The notes under the pieces were generated by a model. It was given only the letters and a program-made list of their open reading frames with translations, did no database searches and had not been told where the DNA came from. From positions 27,709-67,364 of the forward strand of contig PYJA01000078.1 in assembly GCA_003635185.1 (NCBI GenBank): a DNA stretch of 39,656 bases, read 5' to 3'. This document shows positions 1 to 8,181 of this stretch, piece by piece (position 1 is the stretch's first letter; each line of letters starts with the position of its first letter). A program made the position numbers and the translations under genes. The DNA comes from Candidatus Poribacteria bacterium. GTDB taxonomy: Bacteria > Poribacteria > WGA-4E > WGA-3G.

Positions 1-233
1 CAGGTATTGTGCAAAAGCAACCCTGTTCAGATAGTAGAAACCCTGCAAACTTATTTTCGATTGGCGATTCTGCATATCTATACTTCATTTTTATCCCCAG
101 CTATCCAGCACTAAAATGCGTGGCATTATAGTATTCTATTCGCGTCATGCGATTTGTAAAGGACATTATACTTAAAATCTTGTAGAATGTCAATCTTTTT
201 CTTGAAAAGCGGATTTGAGATCGTACTCAGTAT
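1..233. other. intergenic, downstream of VCBS gene
   Basis: AT-rich stretch beyond the 3' end of the minus-strand VCBS gene. I see no convincing open frame, RNA gene or terminator hairpin in it. Confidence 0.5.
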
Positions 234-1895
234 TTATCTTCTTTCCTCTATAACAAACACTTGATTCGCCTTAACATTTTTAAAGGTCTCAATATGTCCA
301 CAAACCCAGCGAACTGTAACTGAGCCAACCTGCTTGATATCACCTAATCCGAAGTGTAGACGCAAGTCGTTCTGGCTAAGATAACCCGATCCGCTTTTGA
401 CCTCTCTTATTTGTGACGATTCACCTGTCGTAACTGTCACCCGTGTTCCAATCGCATCACGCGTACAATGTGTGCCAACCAACTTTACACTTAGCCAATT
501 CCCGGAATTACCGCCATCATTCCGTAAAACGGTAGGACTATCTTTCAAGTTAGTGGTTACTATATCTACGTCGCCATCGTTATCAATATCTCCGAATGCA
601 GCCCCACGACTTACTTTTGGAGGCACCTCAATTTCGGTAGACTCAAAAATGGTAGCCTGTTTGCTCCAAAAAAGTTGATTAGGTTGCGGATATGTTCCGA
701 CAGGATCAATCTCAGCAATATTATCGTCTAAATGTCCGTTAGCAACAAACAGATCAAGCCACCCATCGTTGTTAAAATCCACAAAACCGACACCCCATGC
801 CAAATAGGGCAAACTCTTTTCACCTATTCCTGTGGCAAAGCTCAGATCGTTAAAAAACCCGCTTTGTGCGTTGTGATATATGTTATTCACTTGGTCTTGA
901 AAGTTTGTGATAACGATATCCAGAAAACCGTCGTTATCAAAATCACCGAGGTTGGTCCCCATGCCACTATAGGCTCGTCCCTCTTCGCTCAAAGCAACCC
1001 CTGCAAAAAGTGCATCTTCAGTAAATGTTCCGTTGCCATTGTTTAGATAGAGAAAATTCGGAGTGGTATCATTTGCAACAAAGATATCAATGTCACCATC
1101 GTTATCAACGTCACCGCAAACAGCTCCCAACCCTTTGCCAGGGAGTGCGGTAATCCCTGCTTCTTTCGTCACATCAGTAAATGTTCCGTTGCCGTTGTTA
1201 CGGTAAAGTCTATCAGATTCACCTTCAAGGGCTTCGGGAGTGCAATAAGTTCGAATACCTTTGCGCGAGCATATCGGATTCGCATCCAGGTCAAATTTAA
1301 CATAGTTGACAACATAGAGGTCCAAATGCCCATCCGCATCATAATCAAGAAACGCACAACCGCTGCTGAGTTGATTACCGCCAACACCTGTGTGATCAGT
1401 TACATTTGAGAACGTACCGTCTCCATTATTTTCATAAAGTACATTCGGACCGTAGTTTGTTACATAGATATCCAAATAGCCATCGTTGTTGTAATCACCT
1501 ACACAGCATCCTAAACCGTAACCAGTGTCTCCAACAGATGCCGCAGTTGTCACATCAACATATTTACCGTTATTATTTCGGTAAAGCGTATTTTTCGAGG
1601 AAATTGGAGCGTTAGTATTAGGTAAATCACATCCGTTCACGAGATAAATATCTAAATCATCATCGTTGTCATAATCCAAGAGTGCGAGACCTCTTCCGAG
1701 TGGTTCAATGAAGTATTTTTTCCCACTCTCGCCATTCACATCGCGAAACTGGATGCCGATTTCTGTTGTCACATCAACAAAAAGCACTCTCTGGTGTATA
1801 GCGGCAATTTCTTGAGCCTTACTATTGTTCACTTTAGATACCAGTAGAGCGATAATGAACATTGTTAATAATATCAGACGGTTATACCATACCAT
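234..1895 (-). CDS. Secreted VCBS/FG-GAP repeat protein with C-terminal ASPIC/UnbV domain
   Basis: A 553-aa protein. The first ~28 residues form a hydrophobic signal peptide (LILLTMFIIALLV, ending near KAQ), so export is expected. The body carries repeated Asp-rich calcium-binding-like motifs such as DYDNDDDLDIY, DYNNDGYLDIY, DVDNDGDIDIF, DFDNDGFLDIV, DFNNDGWLDLF and DIDNDGDVDIV. These are the FG-GAP/VCBS blades of an integrin-alpha-like beta-propeller. The last ~90 residues (GNWLSVKLVG, a GTRVTV stretch, VTVRW) match the ASPIC/UnbV domain that follows such propellers in CRTAC1-like proteins. The likely role is extracellular adhesion or ligand binding; no enzymatic site is visible. It stands alone on the minus strand. 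The start is the first ATG before the signal peptide, and no strong Shine-Dalgarno is seen. Confidence 0.88.
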   Translation of the reverse strand: MVWYNRLILLTMFIIALLVSKVNNSKAQEIAAIHQRVLFVDVTTEIGIQFRDVNGESGKKYFIEPLGRGLALLDYDNDDDLDIYLVNGCDLPNTNAPISSKNTLYRNNNGKYVDVTTAASVGDTGYGLGCCVGDYNNDGYLDIYVTNYGPNVLYENNGDGTFSNVTDHTGVGGNQLSSGCAFLDYDADGHLDLYVVNYVKFDLDANPICSRKGIRTYCTPEALEGESDRLYRNNGNGTFTDVTKEAGITALPGKGLGAVCGDVDNDGDIDIFVANDTTPNFLYLNNGNGTFTEDALFAGVALSEEGRAYSGMGTNLGDFDNDGFLDIVITNFQDQVNNIYHNAQSGFFNDLSFATGIGEKSLPYLAWGVGFVDFNNDGWLDLFVANGHLDDNIAEIDPVGTYPQPNQLFWSKQATIFESTEIEVPPKVSRGAAFGDIDNDGDVDIVTTNLKDSPTVLRNDGGNSGNWLSVKLVGTHCTRDAIGTRVTVTTGESSQIREVKSGSGYLSQNDLRLHFGLGDIKQVGSVTVRWVCGHIETFKNVKANQVFVIEERR

Positions 1896-2134
1896 AAAAA
1901 ATCCATTATAAGATTATACTTCCATTTCTACGAAACAAATTTGAATCAGTCGCAACTTTGAAATTAGACTATTGAGTAGTAAAAATTGTTCTGATGAGAA
2001 AATTTCTTGAATTTGGTTAAAAAATTGATGTTCACGTTGGCGTACACCGCATTTTTTTATCCAATCTGATATATTACACATAAAATTTTTTTACGGGCAA
2101 ATTTTGTTTAGTGGTTTCTTGATCGTACTAAACT
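1896..2134. other. intergenic, AT-rich
   Basis: A 239-bp AT-rich spacer between two minus-strand genes. It must hold the promoter of the VCBS gene; a minus-strand TATAAT (plus-strand ATTATA at 1913-1918) is a possible -10 box, but no matching -35 is clear. Confidence 0.35.
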
Positions 2135-2746
2135 TTAGTCTTGGGTTTGCCTGCTGAACGCAGTTTCAAACCGCTGCCGCAAAATATCGGGGCTGGTATG
2201 CATATAAATTTGTGTAGCGTGTAAACTTGTGTGTCCTAATGCAATGCGCACCGATTCTAAATCGTGTGTTGCGCGATAGAGTTCTGTGCCGAAGGTATGG
2301 CGTAAATCGTGGGGAGTGAATCTGAGACCTAACATTGTTGATGCGGCTTCCATGATACGTTGAAAGTCTCGTGGGGCGAGACGATTTTTTGTGCGGAGCG
2401 TGCAAAACAGCGGACTGTCGGATTCATCTTTTTCACCCTGTTCAGTTTTCCATTGCAAAAATTCGTGGAGCGCGTCTCGGACATCGTGGACGAGTGGTAT
2501 TCTTCTTGAAACCTTATTTTTTGCAATTTCTGCTCGGACTTCTAAGGTCGTAACAATGTTTCCAAATTTCAGCACATCTCCGATATTCATGCCGCAGACT
2601 TCAGCGTTTCGGAGTCCGGTTCGGAGGCAAAAGAGGACGAGCATTCTATCGCGTTCTCTATTATTGAGTGCTTCTAATAGTATTCTCTGTTGTAATTCGT
2701 CGAGTACTCGGGGTTGTTGTATTTTTCTTCTTTTCGATTTTGCCAT
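2135..2746 (-). CDS. Minimal tyrosine recombinase (phage integrase / Xer-like catalytic domain)
   Basis: A 203-aa protein consisting almost only of the tyrosine-recombinase catalytic domain. The expected residues are visible: Arg46 in TGLRNAEV, the beta-hairpin lysine in AKNKVSRR (K76/K78), HxxR as H146-D-L-R149, His172 in LGHTS, and nucleophile Tyr181 in ATQIYMH. Full XerC/XerD proteins are about 300 aa with an N-terminal core-binding (SAM-like) domain. That domain is missing here and replaced by ~15 basic residues (AKSKRRK). The protein should cut and rejoin DNA, but how it grips its site is unclear. It has its own promoter, and a perfect inverted repeat lies just upstream, a possible recombination site or operator. 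It could be a domesticated integrase or the remnant of an integrative element. Confidence 0.87.
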   Translation of the reverse strand: MAKSKRRKIQQPRVLDELQQRILLEALNNRERDRMLVLFCLRTGLRNAEVCGMNIGDVLKFGNIVTTLEVRAEIAKNKVSRRIPLVHDVRDALHEFLQWKTEQGEKDESDSPLFCTLRTKNRLAPRDFQRIMEAASTMLGLRFTPHDLRHTFGTELYRATHDLESVRIALGHTSLHATQIYMHTSPDILRQRFETAFSRQTQD

Positions 2747-2777
2747 TCAGGTTCTCCATATCAATTTGACGATTTTG

Positions 2778-2806
2778 ATTGTATCATTTTTGTTTTTCTG
2801 CATCAA
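2778..2806 (-). promoter_or_regulatory. Predicted sigma-70 promoter of the recombinase gene
   Basis: Read on the minus strand: -35 TTGATG (2801-2806), 17-nt spacer, -10 TACAAT (2778-2783), about 30 nt before the start codon. Four and five of six consensus bases match. The -35 box lies 2 bp from the 2809-2846 inverted repeat. Confidence 0.55.
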
Positions 2807-2808
2807 CG

Positions 2809-2846
2809 ATTTAATGACGTTTTGCACGTACAATACGTCATTAAAT
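2809..2846. repeat. Perfect 12-bp inverted repeat with 14-bp spacer beside the recombinase gene
   Basis: Arms ATTTAATGACGT (2809-2820) and ACGTCATTAAAT (2835-2846) are exact reverse complements. The 14-bp spacer TTTGCACGTACAAT contains a further ttg/caa pair around CACGTA. The size resembles lox/dif-type recombinase core sites or a dimeric repressor operator. It lies just upstream of the recombinase promoter. Confidence 0.7.
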
Positions 2847-3161
2847 GCCTGTACAGTTACATTTCACATATTGTTATTTCCATTTTCTAACCTCTACCTG
2901 CACAAATTTTTTTTCATCTCACCCACCCAACAAAAATGTTGCATTTGCACTCGCGATAGTGTATGCTAATTAAAATAATTTTCAACAACCAGTTTTATCT
3001 TTATTTCGAATTACCGCTTTCATTATTCGTTATTTTTTCGACTTCACATTTTCATGTCTATCCAATTTCTGTAACAGGCAACATCTTAAATATTGTTACG
3101 CGATTCGTAATAAATCTAATTCATGTCTTCAATCCAATATTTCAAAACAGGAGGAATCGTC
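2847..3161. other. intergenic before the BMP gene
   Basis: About 315 bp of AT-rich DNA between divergent transcription units. It presumably carries the promoter of the 3162-7197 cluster. I could not identify a convincing -35/-10 pair, and there is no conserved RNA structure I recognise. Confidence 0.4.
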
Positions 3162-4172
3162 TTGAAGAAAAAATTGTGTCTCTCTATCTCTATTTTAATT
3201 GTATGCCTTGTAATTGTTGAGGTCGCACCTGCAACAATTAAAGTCGGTCTAATTTACGATGTGCGCGGTCGAGGAGACCTCTCCTTTTGCGACGCTGCGT
3301 ACGCAGGCGCAAAAAAAGCATCCGATAAATGGGATATTAAACTCACAGAGGTTAACCCCGGACAAAGCACCGATACCGAAATGGCATTACGCCGTCTCGC
3401 AAAATTAAAATACGATCTGATCATCGGAGTCGGATTCCTCTTTCGTGAACCGATGAACCGTGTCGCCGTTGATTATCCAAATGTCAACTTCGCTCTGATT
3501 GATGCTGTCGCTAACCCCCCAAACGTGGCATCCCTTATTTATAAAGCACACGAAGGAACATTCCTCGCTGGTGTGATCGCCGCATTAAAAACTAAGACAA
3601 AAAAGGTGGGATTTGTCGGCGGTATGAAAATCCCGCTCGTTGAAGCATTTGAAATCGGATTTAATGCTGGGATTAAAGCAACTAATCCAGAAATAGAACT
3701 GCTTGTCAATTATGTCGGAGTTACCCCGCAAGCTTTTGACGATCCAGCAAAGGGAAAAGAATTGGCGCTCGCACAGTACAATAAAGGCGCAGATATTATT
3801 ATCGCTGCAGCTGGCGCAAGTGGGTTAGGGGTTCTCGAAGCAGCAAAACAGACAAAAAAATATATTATATGGGTCGATTCAAATGGTAACGGTTTAGTCC
3901 CCGGCCAAGTACTCACAAGTATTATTAAAGGTGTGGAATTGTCTGTCTATCAGATGATTGAAAATGTTGTGTCCGATACTTTTATTGGTGGCGTAAAAAA
4001 TTACGGTCTAAAAGAGGGCGGCATAGAATATATTGTTGACAAAGACAATGAAAAATTGTTGTCTGAAGATATTTTGAAAAAGGTTGCGGAATTCAAAACG
4101 AAAATTATTGCTGAAGAGATTGTAGTACCGCATTTGCGTTCACAAACCAAATCTGCTGAGAAAAGGAAATAA
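3162..4172 (+). CDS. BMP (basic membrane protein/PnrA) family ABC transporter substrate-binding protein
   Basis: The TTG at 3162 is chosen as start because AGGAGG (3149-3154) precedes it by 7 nt and the product then begins with a normal signal peptide (MKKKLCLSISILIVCLV). An in-frame ATG at 3123 lacks a ribosome site. The ~336-aa product has BMP-family features: VGLIYDVRGRGDLSFCDAA at the N-terminus, YDLIIGVGFLF, PNVNFALIDAV, HEGTFLAGVIAAL, KVGFVGGMKIP and the ADIIIAAAGASGLGVLEA segment. Relatives bind purine nucleosides or other small ligands outside the membrane and deliver them to an ABC permease. No permease or ATPase gene is nearby. It begins a cluster with a dehydrogenase 3 nt downstream, so its ligand may be a precursor of their substrates (inference). 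A lipobox is not clear. Confidence 0.88.
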   Translation: MKKKLCLSISILIVCLVIVEVAPATIKVGLIYDVRGRGDLSFCDAAYAGAKKASDKWDIKLTEVNPGQSTDTEMALRRLAKLKYDLIIGVGFLFREPMNRVAVDYPNVNFALIDAVANPPNVASLIYKAHEGTFLAGVIAALKTKTKKVGFVGGMKIPLVEAFEIGFNAGIKATNPEIELLVNYVGVTPQAFDDPAKGKELALAQYNKGADIIIAAAGASGLGVLEAAKQTKKYIIWVDSNGNGLVPGQVLTSIIKGVELSVYQMIENVVSDTFIGGVKNYGLKEGGIEYIVDKDNEKLLSEDILKKVAEFKTKIIAEEIVVPHLRSQTKSAEKRK

Positions 4173-4175
4173 TCT

Positions 4176-5135
4176 GTGGAGAATCTCAAAATTGTTGTTC
4201 CCGGTGACGCGCCACCCCAAATTCAAGGGTCACCACATCTTGACCGCTTGAAACCTTACGGTGACGTTCAACTCTATCTCAATCGTCCAGAATCAGACGC
4301 AGAAAAAATCCGCCGCGCTGAAGACGCAGATATTCTTATCAACTCACGCGGAATGGTCCAGTGGAACGCACAAGTTTTACAACAACTCCCCAAACTAAAA
4401 TTAATTTCTCTCTGTTCCATCGGCACCGATATGATTGCACTGGATGAAGCGAAAAAGAGAGGAATTGTTGTTTGTAATCAACCAGGACGAACTGCCCCCG
4501 TCGTTGCGGAACACAGTTTCGGTTTAATGTTTGCACTCGCAAAACGTGCGGCTTTTATGACTTCTGCTATGCAAGCAGGTAAATGGCCGCGTATGGACAG
4601 TGTGTATTTACAAGGGAAGACGCTTGGGATTGTCGGCACAGGCCATATCGGGTCGGAAATGGCACGACTCGGTAATGCTATCGGGATGAACGTCATCGCA
4701 TGGACATATCATTCGTCTGCAAGACGCGCAAAACAACTTGGTGTCGTCTATGTGTCTTTTAAAGAATTGCTGCGGAGGTCTGATGTTATCAGTTTACACG
4801 TTAAACTGACTGATAGGAGTTATCATCTCATCGGTGAACGTGAACTTGCAATGATGAAACCGAAAGCGCTTTTAATTAATGTAGCACGCGGACAAATAGT
4901 TGATACGGACGCACTTGTCGACTCACTTAATAGCGGACACCTCGGCGGCGCTGCGATTGATGTTTATGAACAGGAACCGCCTCCCGCAGACCATCCGCTT
5001 TTAAAGTGTGAACAGGTGATCTTAACGCCGCACTGTGCGGATATGACACCCGAAGGTGTTGACCTTCTGAATGAAGGCGCAGTTGACAACATCATCGCTT
5101 TTTTAGAAGGCAACCCGAAAAATGTGGTTGTATAA
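4176..5135 (+). CDS. D-isomer-specific 2-hydroxyacid dehydrogenase
   Basis: A 319-aa NAD(P)-dependent reductase of the D-lactate/phosphoglycerate/glyoxylate reductase family. The Rossmann motif GIVGTGHIG is at residues 151-159. The catalytic triad is visible as Arg238 (INVARGQIVDT), Glu267 (DVYEQEP) and His286 (LTPHCAD). No Asp is seen at the usual ribose-binding position after the Rossmann motif and arginines follow (YHSSARR), which may favour NADPH. The GTG start follows AAAAGGA by 8 nt, and the stop codon of the BMP gene is only 3 nt upstream, so the two are surely co-transcribed. The exact acid substrate cannot be read from sequence. Confidence 0.92.
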   Translation: MENLKIVVPGDAPPQIQGSPHLDRLKPYGDVQLYLNRPESDAEKIRRAEDADILINSRGMVQWNAQVLQQLPKLKLISLCSIGTDMIALDEAKKRGIVVCNQPGRTAPVVAEHSFGLMFALAKRAAFMTSAMQAGKWPRMDSVYLQGKTLGIVGTGHIGSEMARLGNAIGMNVIAWTYHSSARRAKQLGVVYVSFKELLRRSDVISLHVKLTDRSYHLIGERELAMMKPKALLINVARGQIVDTDALVDSLNSGHLGGAAIDVYEQEPPPADHPLLKCEQVILTPHCADMTPEGVDLLNEGAVDNIIAFLEGNPKNVVV

Positions 5136-5169
5136 AATAAATCGGATACGTAACCTGTTACCTTAATAT

Positions 5170-7197
5170 ATGCACAAACAAAAGAATATAAGAAAAATTG
5201 GCGTTGATACCGGCGGCACTTTTACCGACATCGTTATGTCTGTGGAAGATTCTCTTTGGACACATAAAGTGCTTTCCACACCACGCAATCCGGCGCATGC
5301 TGTTATAAAAGGTGTGAATGAAATCTTAAGTCAGCAGAACATAGATTCTCATGATGGCGTGGATATTGTTCACGGGTCTACCGTTGCTACAAACGCCCTA
5401 CTTGAACGCAGAGGCGCACGTATTGCCCTTGTCACCACAAAAGGGTTTGAAGATGTTTTAGAAATCGGACGGCAAGCGCGCCCACATCTTTACGATATAT
5501 TCGTCCAACGCCCAGCACCACTCGTAACTGCAGAATACCGATTCGGTATCAAAGAACGGACTCTGCACACGGGTGAGATTCAAACTGAAATTTCAACCGA
5601 TGACCTTGAGAACCTCTCAACACACCTTGCAACGTTAAAATTAGATGCGATCGCAATCTGTTTTCTGTTCTCTTATGTAAATCCGAAAAACGAACGGATT
5701 GTCGCAGATCATCTCGCCTCACTCAACATCCCGATTTCATGTTCTTACGAAATTCTGCCCGAATATCGAGAGTATGCACGTTTCAGTACCACTGTTGCAA
5801 ACACTTATATTCGCCCCACTTTGGAAAGGCATCTCTCAACGCTCACAGAATCAGAGAAATTTCCTAAATCTTTCCGATTGATGCTCTCCAACGGCGGCTG
5901 TATCTCTACAAGAAATTTTGAGTCTGCAGGTATTCAAACGGTGCTTTCCGGTCCTGCTGGCGGTGTTATCGGTGCTTATCACATTGCTAAAACAACAGGA
6001 TATGAAAAGATTATTACTTTTGATATGGGTGGCACTTCTACAGATGTTAGTCTGTGTGATGACGGTATCTCTATGACAACTGAAAGTACAATTAGCGGTT
6101 TGCCTATCAAAGTGCCGTTGATTGACATTCATACCGTCGGTGCTGGCGGCGGCTCTATCGCCACTGTGGATTCGGGCGGCGCGTTACGTGTCGGTCCGGA
6201 AAGTGCAGGGGCTGACCCCGGACCGATATGTTACGGTAACAATGGAGTTGAAATTACTGTGACTGATGCTAATCTGTTTTTAGGACGTATTTCACCAACG
6301 CAGTTTTTAGGGGGACAGATGTCGCTTGCAGCTGATGCGACGCGGGAATATATTGAAAAGTTCTCAGAACAGATCGGACTGTCAGCTCTTGAAACTGCGG
6401 ATGGTATCCTGAAGATTGCAAACGCAGCAATGGAACGGGCAATCAAAGTCATATCTGTTGAACGCGGGTTTGATACGCGCGATTTTACGCTTGTATCATT
6501 CGGCGGTGCTGGTGGGTTGCACGCCGCATTTCTTGCCGAAAACCTCGGTATACGTACTGTACTTATTCCACCAAATGGCGGGTTGCTCTCTGCTTACGGC
6601 ATGTTGTTTGCCGATGTTGTCAAGGATTATTCACAAACGGTGTTATGGAAAACTGAAGATAGTGGCGCGAATCTGCACGAACAATTGGAGAACGGATTTA
6701 ATGCGCTGCTCACTCGCGCGGAAAGTGATATGAAATCGGAAGGGTTCGCTTTGTCAGAACTCAAAATCAAACGTTCACTGGATATGCGGTATGAAGGGCA
6801 ATCTTATGAATTGAATGTTCCTTATATTAATGTAGACACAGATTTTGTGCGTCAATTTCACACTATGCACGAACAGCGATTTAGTTATGCGCGTCCTGAG
6901 GCGGCGGTAGAGGTGGTAACCCTACGTCTCTCTGCCATCGGTGAAACTGAAAAACCCGCTCGGACTGTTGAACCGCTTGCAGATGCTGATCCTTCCAATG
7001 CGCGAATCTCACAAAACAGTGTTATCTTTGATGGTGAGGTTTATCCGACGGTTTTCTATCAACGGGAGTCGTTGCGTCCGGGTAATCGGATAGAGGGTCC
7101 TGCGATTATAACAGAATTTAGTGCAACGACTGTTGTCCCACCGAATTTCTTTGCGGTTGTGGATGTGTCCGGGAATCTTATTTTACAGCAGGGATGA
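5170..7197 (+). CDS. Hydantoinase/oxoprolinase family protein, HyuA-type subunit
   Basis: A 675-aa protein, the normal length for HyuA (N-methylhydantoinase or 5-oxoprolinase A subunit). The N-terminal Hydant_A_N domain starts with GVDTGGTFTD (11-20) and HGSTVATNALLERRGAR (~68-84). The actin/Hsp70-like ATP-binding core has GPAGGVIGA and FDMGGTSTDVSL (~284-295). Family members use ATP to open the ring of hydantoins, 5-oxoproline or related lactams, normally together with a HyuB subunit. Here no HyuB follows; the next genes are hicB and hicA. It lies 34 nt after the dehydrogenase, suggesting an operon for import and breakdown of a cyclic amide or hydroxyacid. No good Shine-Dalgarno precedes the ATG. 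Confidence 0.9.
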   Translation: MHKQKNIRKIGVDTGGTFTDIVMSVEDSLWTHKVLSTPRNPAHAVIKGVNEILSQQNIDSHDGVDIVHGSTVATNALLERRGARIALVTTKGFEDVLEIGRQARPHLYDIFVQRPAPLVTAEYRFGIKERTLHTGEIQTEISTDDLENLSTHLATLKLDAIAICFLFSYVNPKNERIVADHLASLNIPISCSYEILPEYREYARFSTTVANTYIRPTLERHLSTLTESEKFPKSFRLMLSNGGCISTRNFESAGIQTVLSGPAGGVIGAYHIAKTTGYEKIITFDMGGTSTDVSLCDDGISMTTESTISGLPIKVPLIDIHTVGAGGGSIATVDSGGALRVGPESAGADPGPICYGNNGVEITVTDANLFLGRISPTQFLGGQMSLAADATREYIEKFSEQIGLSALETADGILKIANAAMERAIKVISVERGFDTRDFTLVSFGGAGGLHAAFLAENLGIRTVLIPPNGGLLSAYGMLFADVVKDYSQTVLWKTEDSGANLHEQLENGFNALLTRAESDMKSEGFALSELKIKRSLDMRYEGQSYELNVPYINVDTDFVRQFHTMHEQRFSYARPEAAVEVVTLRLSAIGETEKPARTVEPLADADPSNARISQNSVIFDGEVYPTVFYQRESLRPGNRIEGPAIITEFSATTVVPPNFFAVVDVSGNLILQQG

Positions 7198-7217
7198 TCT
7201 GATTAACAGATTTTGGG

Positions 7218-7246
7218 TTGACAATTAGGTAATTTACGTGTACAAT
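7218..7246 (+). promoter_or_regulatory. Predicted sigma-70 promoter of hicBA
   Basis: TTGACA (7218-7223), 17-nt spacer, TACAAT (7241-7246). It gives a leader of about 150 nt before hicB. Confidence 0.65.
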
Positions 7247-7404
7247 TAAGTATATAGTCAAATAATGAATGATATTGACAACAAATCATACGAGTTGTGC
7301 TATCATATTATTTTGGCAATAACGCTGACCCTTGTTCAGAGTATTTCGTTTTCTTATATAGAGAACCTAATGGCTTTGAGCCGATTTAACAATAGGAGAT
7401 TGTT

Positions 7405-7617
7405 ATGCAAGCGTACTATACTGCACAGATCCAACGCCGCGGTGAGTGGTGGATCGGTTGGATACGAGAAGTATCCGGAGTCACTTGTCAAGAAAGGACA
7501 CGAGAAGAATTGCTTGAAACACTGAAGATTACACTTCTCGAAGTCTTAGAATATGACTCGCAGGAAGCAGTTCGCCGAGCCGAAAGCGAGTATGAGGAAG
7601 TAAAAATTGCTGTATGA
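7405..7617 (+). CDS. hicB: HicB-like antitoxin (short form)
   Basis: A 70-aa protein with the HicB partial RNase-H-like fold signature: YYTAQIQRRGEWWIGWIREVSGVTCQ followed, 3 residues on, by an amphipathic helix (EELLETLKITLLEVLEY). AGGAG (7394-7398) lies 6 nt before the ATG. Usual HicB antitoxins of 110-150 aa carry a C-terminal HTH or ribbon-helix-helix DNA-binding domain; this one ends in an acidic tail (EYEEVKIAV) and lacks it. It should neutralise the HicA toxin encoded by the overlapping next gene (ATGA overlap). Here the antitoxin precedes the toxin, the reverse of the E. coli hicAB order. Confidence 0.85.
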   Translation: MQAYYTAQIQRRGEWWIGWIREVSGVTCQERTREELLETLKITLLEVLEYDSQEAVRRAESEYEEVKIAV

Positions 7618-7799
7618 AACGTGTACAGTTGATTAAGCATCTCAAAAAGCACAGATGCAGTTTGATTAGAGAAGGCAAGAGACATGCATTGTGGGGTAAT
7701 CCGGAAATAGGCACCCGTACTGCGGTGCCAAGGCACACCGAGATTGACAATGTACTTGTCTGGGAAATCTGTAAACAGTTAGAAATTCCACGACCATAA
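7614..7799 (+). CDS. hicA: HicA mRNA interferase toxin
   Basis: A 61-aa protein with the small double-stranded-RNA-binding-like HicA fold. The catalytic His is His24 in REGKRHALW, and VPRHTEIDNVLVWEICKQL forms the C-terminal beta-helix segment. Start and hicB stop overlap as ATGA, which couples translation. The length is typical. HicA cleaves mRNA until bound by HicB. The stop codon overlaps the left arm of the strong hairpin at 7798-7842. Confidence 0.87.
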   Translation: MKRVQLIKHLKKHRCSLIREGKRHALWGNPEIGTRTAVPRHTEIDNVLVWEICKQLEIPRP

Positions 7800-7842
7800 A
7801 ATACTGACCTCACCGATTGTATAACGGTGAGGTCAGTATTTT
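7798..7842. terminator. Perfect 18-bp hairpin terminator after hicA
   Basis: The arms (7798-7815 and 7825-7842) are exact reverse complements around a 9-nt loop. The stem starts AAAATACTGACC and its right arm ends in GTATTTT, so it can act as a rho-independent terminator in either direction. Confidence 0.85.
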
Positions 7843-7908
7843 ATCATTGTTTATTTAATGTAAAAAGACATCAACGAAACATTCCCGTACCACTGCAAAG
7901 GAATCCCC

Positions 7909-8043
7909 ATGCCCACACTTGAATTCAAAGGAAAACAACACATCTACGCACACCATCTCACCGTACCCTACCGCCCCCTTGAAAAAGACGAAACCCGCTC
8001 CTGCAACCCAACTTATACAGCCGAAAACCTGCACGCACTTTAA
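7909..8043 (+). pseudogene. 5' remnant of a type III restriction-modification DNA methyltransferase (Mod-like)
   Basis: A 44-codon frame with its own AAAGGA ribosome site. It starts MPTLEFKGKQHIYAHHL and continues through VPYRPL. This is, from my recollection of the family, the conserved N-terminus of Mod-type adenine methyltransferases. The last residues AENLHAL match the IIHGDNLHALK block that normally follows, but that block is shortened and the frame stops at TAA right after HAL. If one T of the CTTTAAAAG string is removed, the frame reads LHALKSV, consistent with the family, and then diverges. So the rest of the methylase (catalytic DPPY, target recognition) and any Res subunit are gone. 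It is probably what was left when the downstream defence gene was inserted. Confidence 0.65.
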
Positions 8044-8072
8044 AAGTGTTCATACTGTTTTTTCACTATTCC

Positions 8073-8101
8073 TTGACTTCTACCCAAAAGTGTGCTATAC
8101 T
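8073..8101 (+). promoter_or_regulatory. Predicted sigma-70 promoter of the nuclease-STAND gene
   Basis: TTGACT (8073-8078), 17-nt spacer, TATACT (8096-8101), giving a leader of ~75 nt. It begins just after the methylase remnant. Confidence 0.65.
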
Positions 8102-8181
8102 TTGAGTTATCAATGTGTTAAATCATCTTCTGTAATAGACCTTTAATACTAACTCTATCTCTCTGTGTTAGGTTTCGAGAA

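Noticed and set aside
2391-2969. 192-codon plus-strand frame opposite the recombinase
   Set aside because: It is antisense to a gene with all catalytic residues, and its product shows no known motif.
7197-7211. Terminator after hyuA (ATCTG-ATTAA-CAGAT)
   Set aside because: Only a 5-bp stem with a poor T-run; could arise by chance.
7275-7303. Second hicBA promoter with TTGACA at 7275
   Set aside because: No acceptable -10 box at 16-18 nt; the only TATCAT is 20 nt away.
7265-7525. 86-codon frame overlapping hicB
   Set aside because: It shares most of its length with hicB in another frame and lacks a ribosome site; hicB has clear family motifs.
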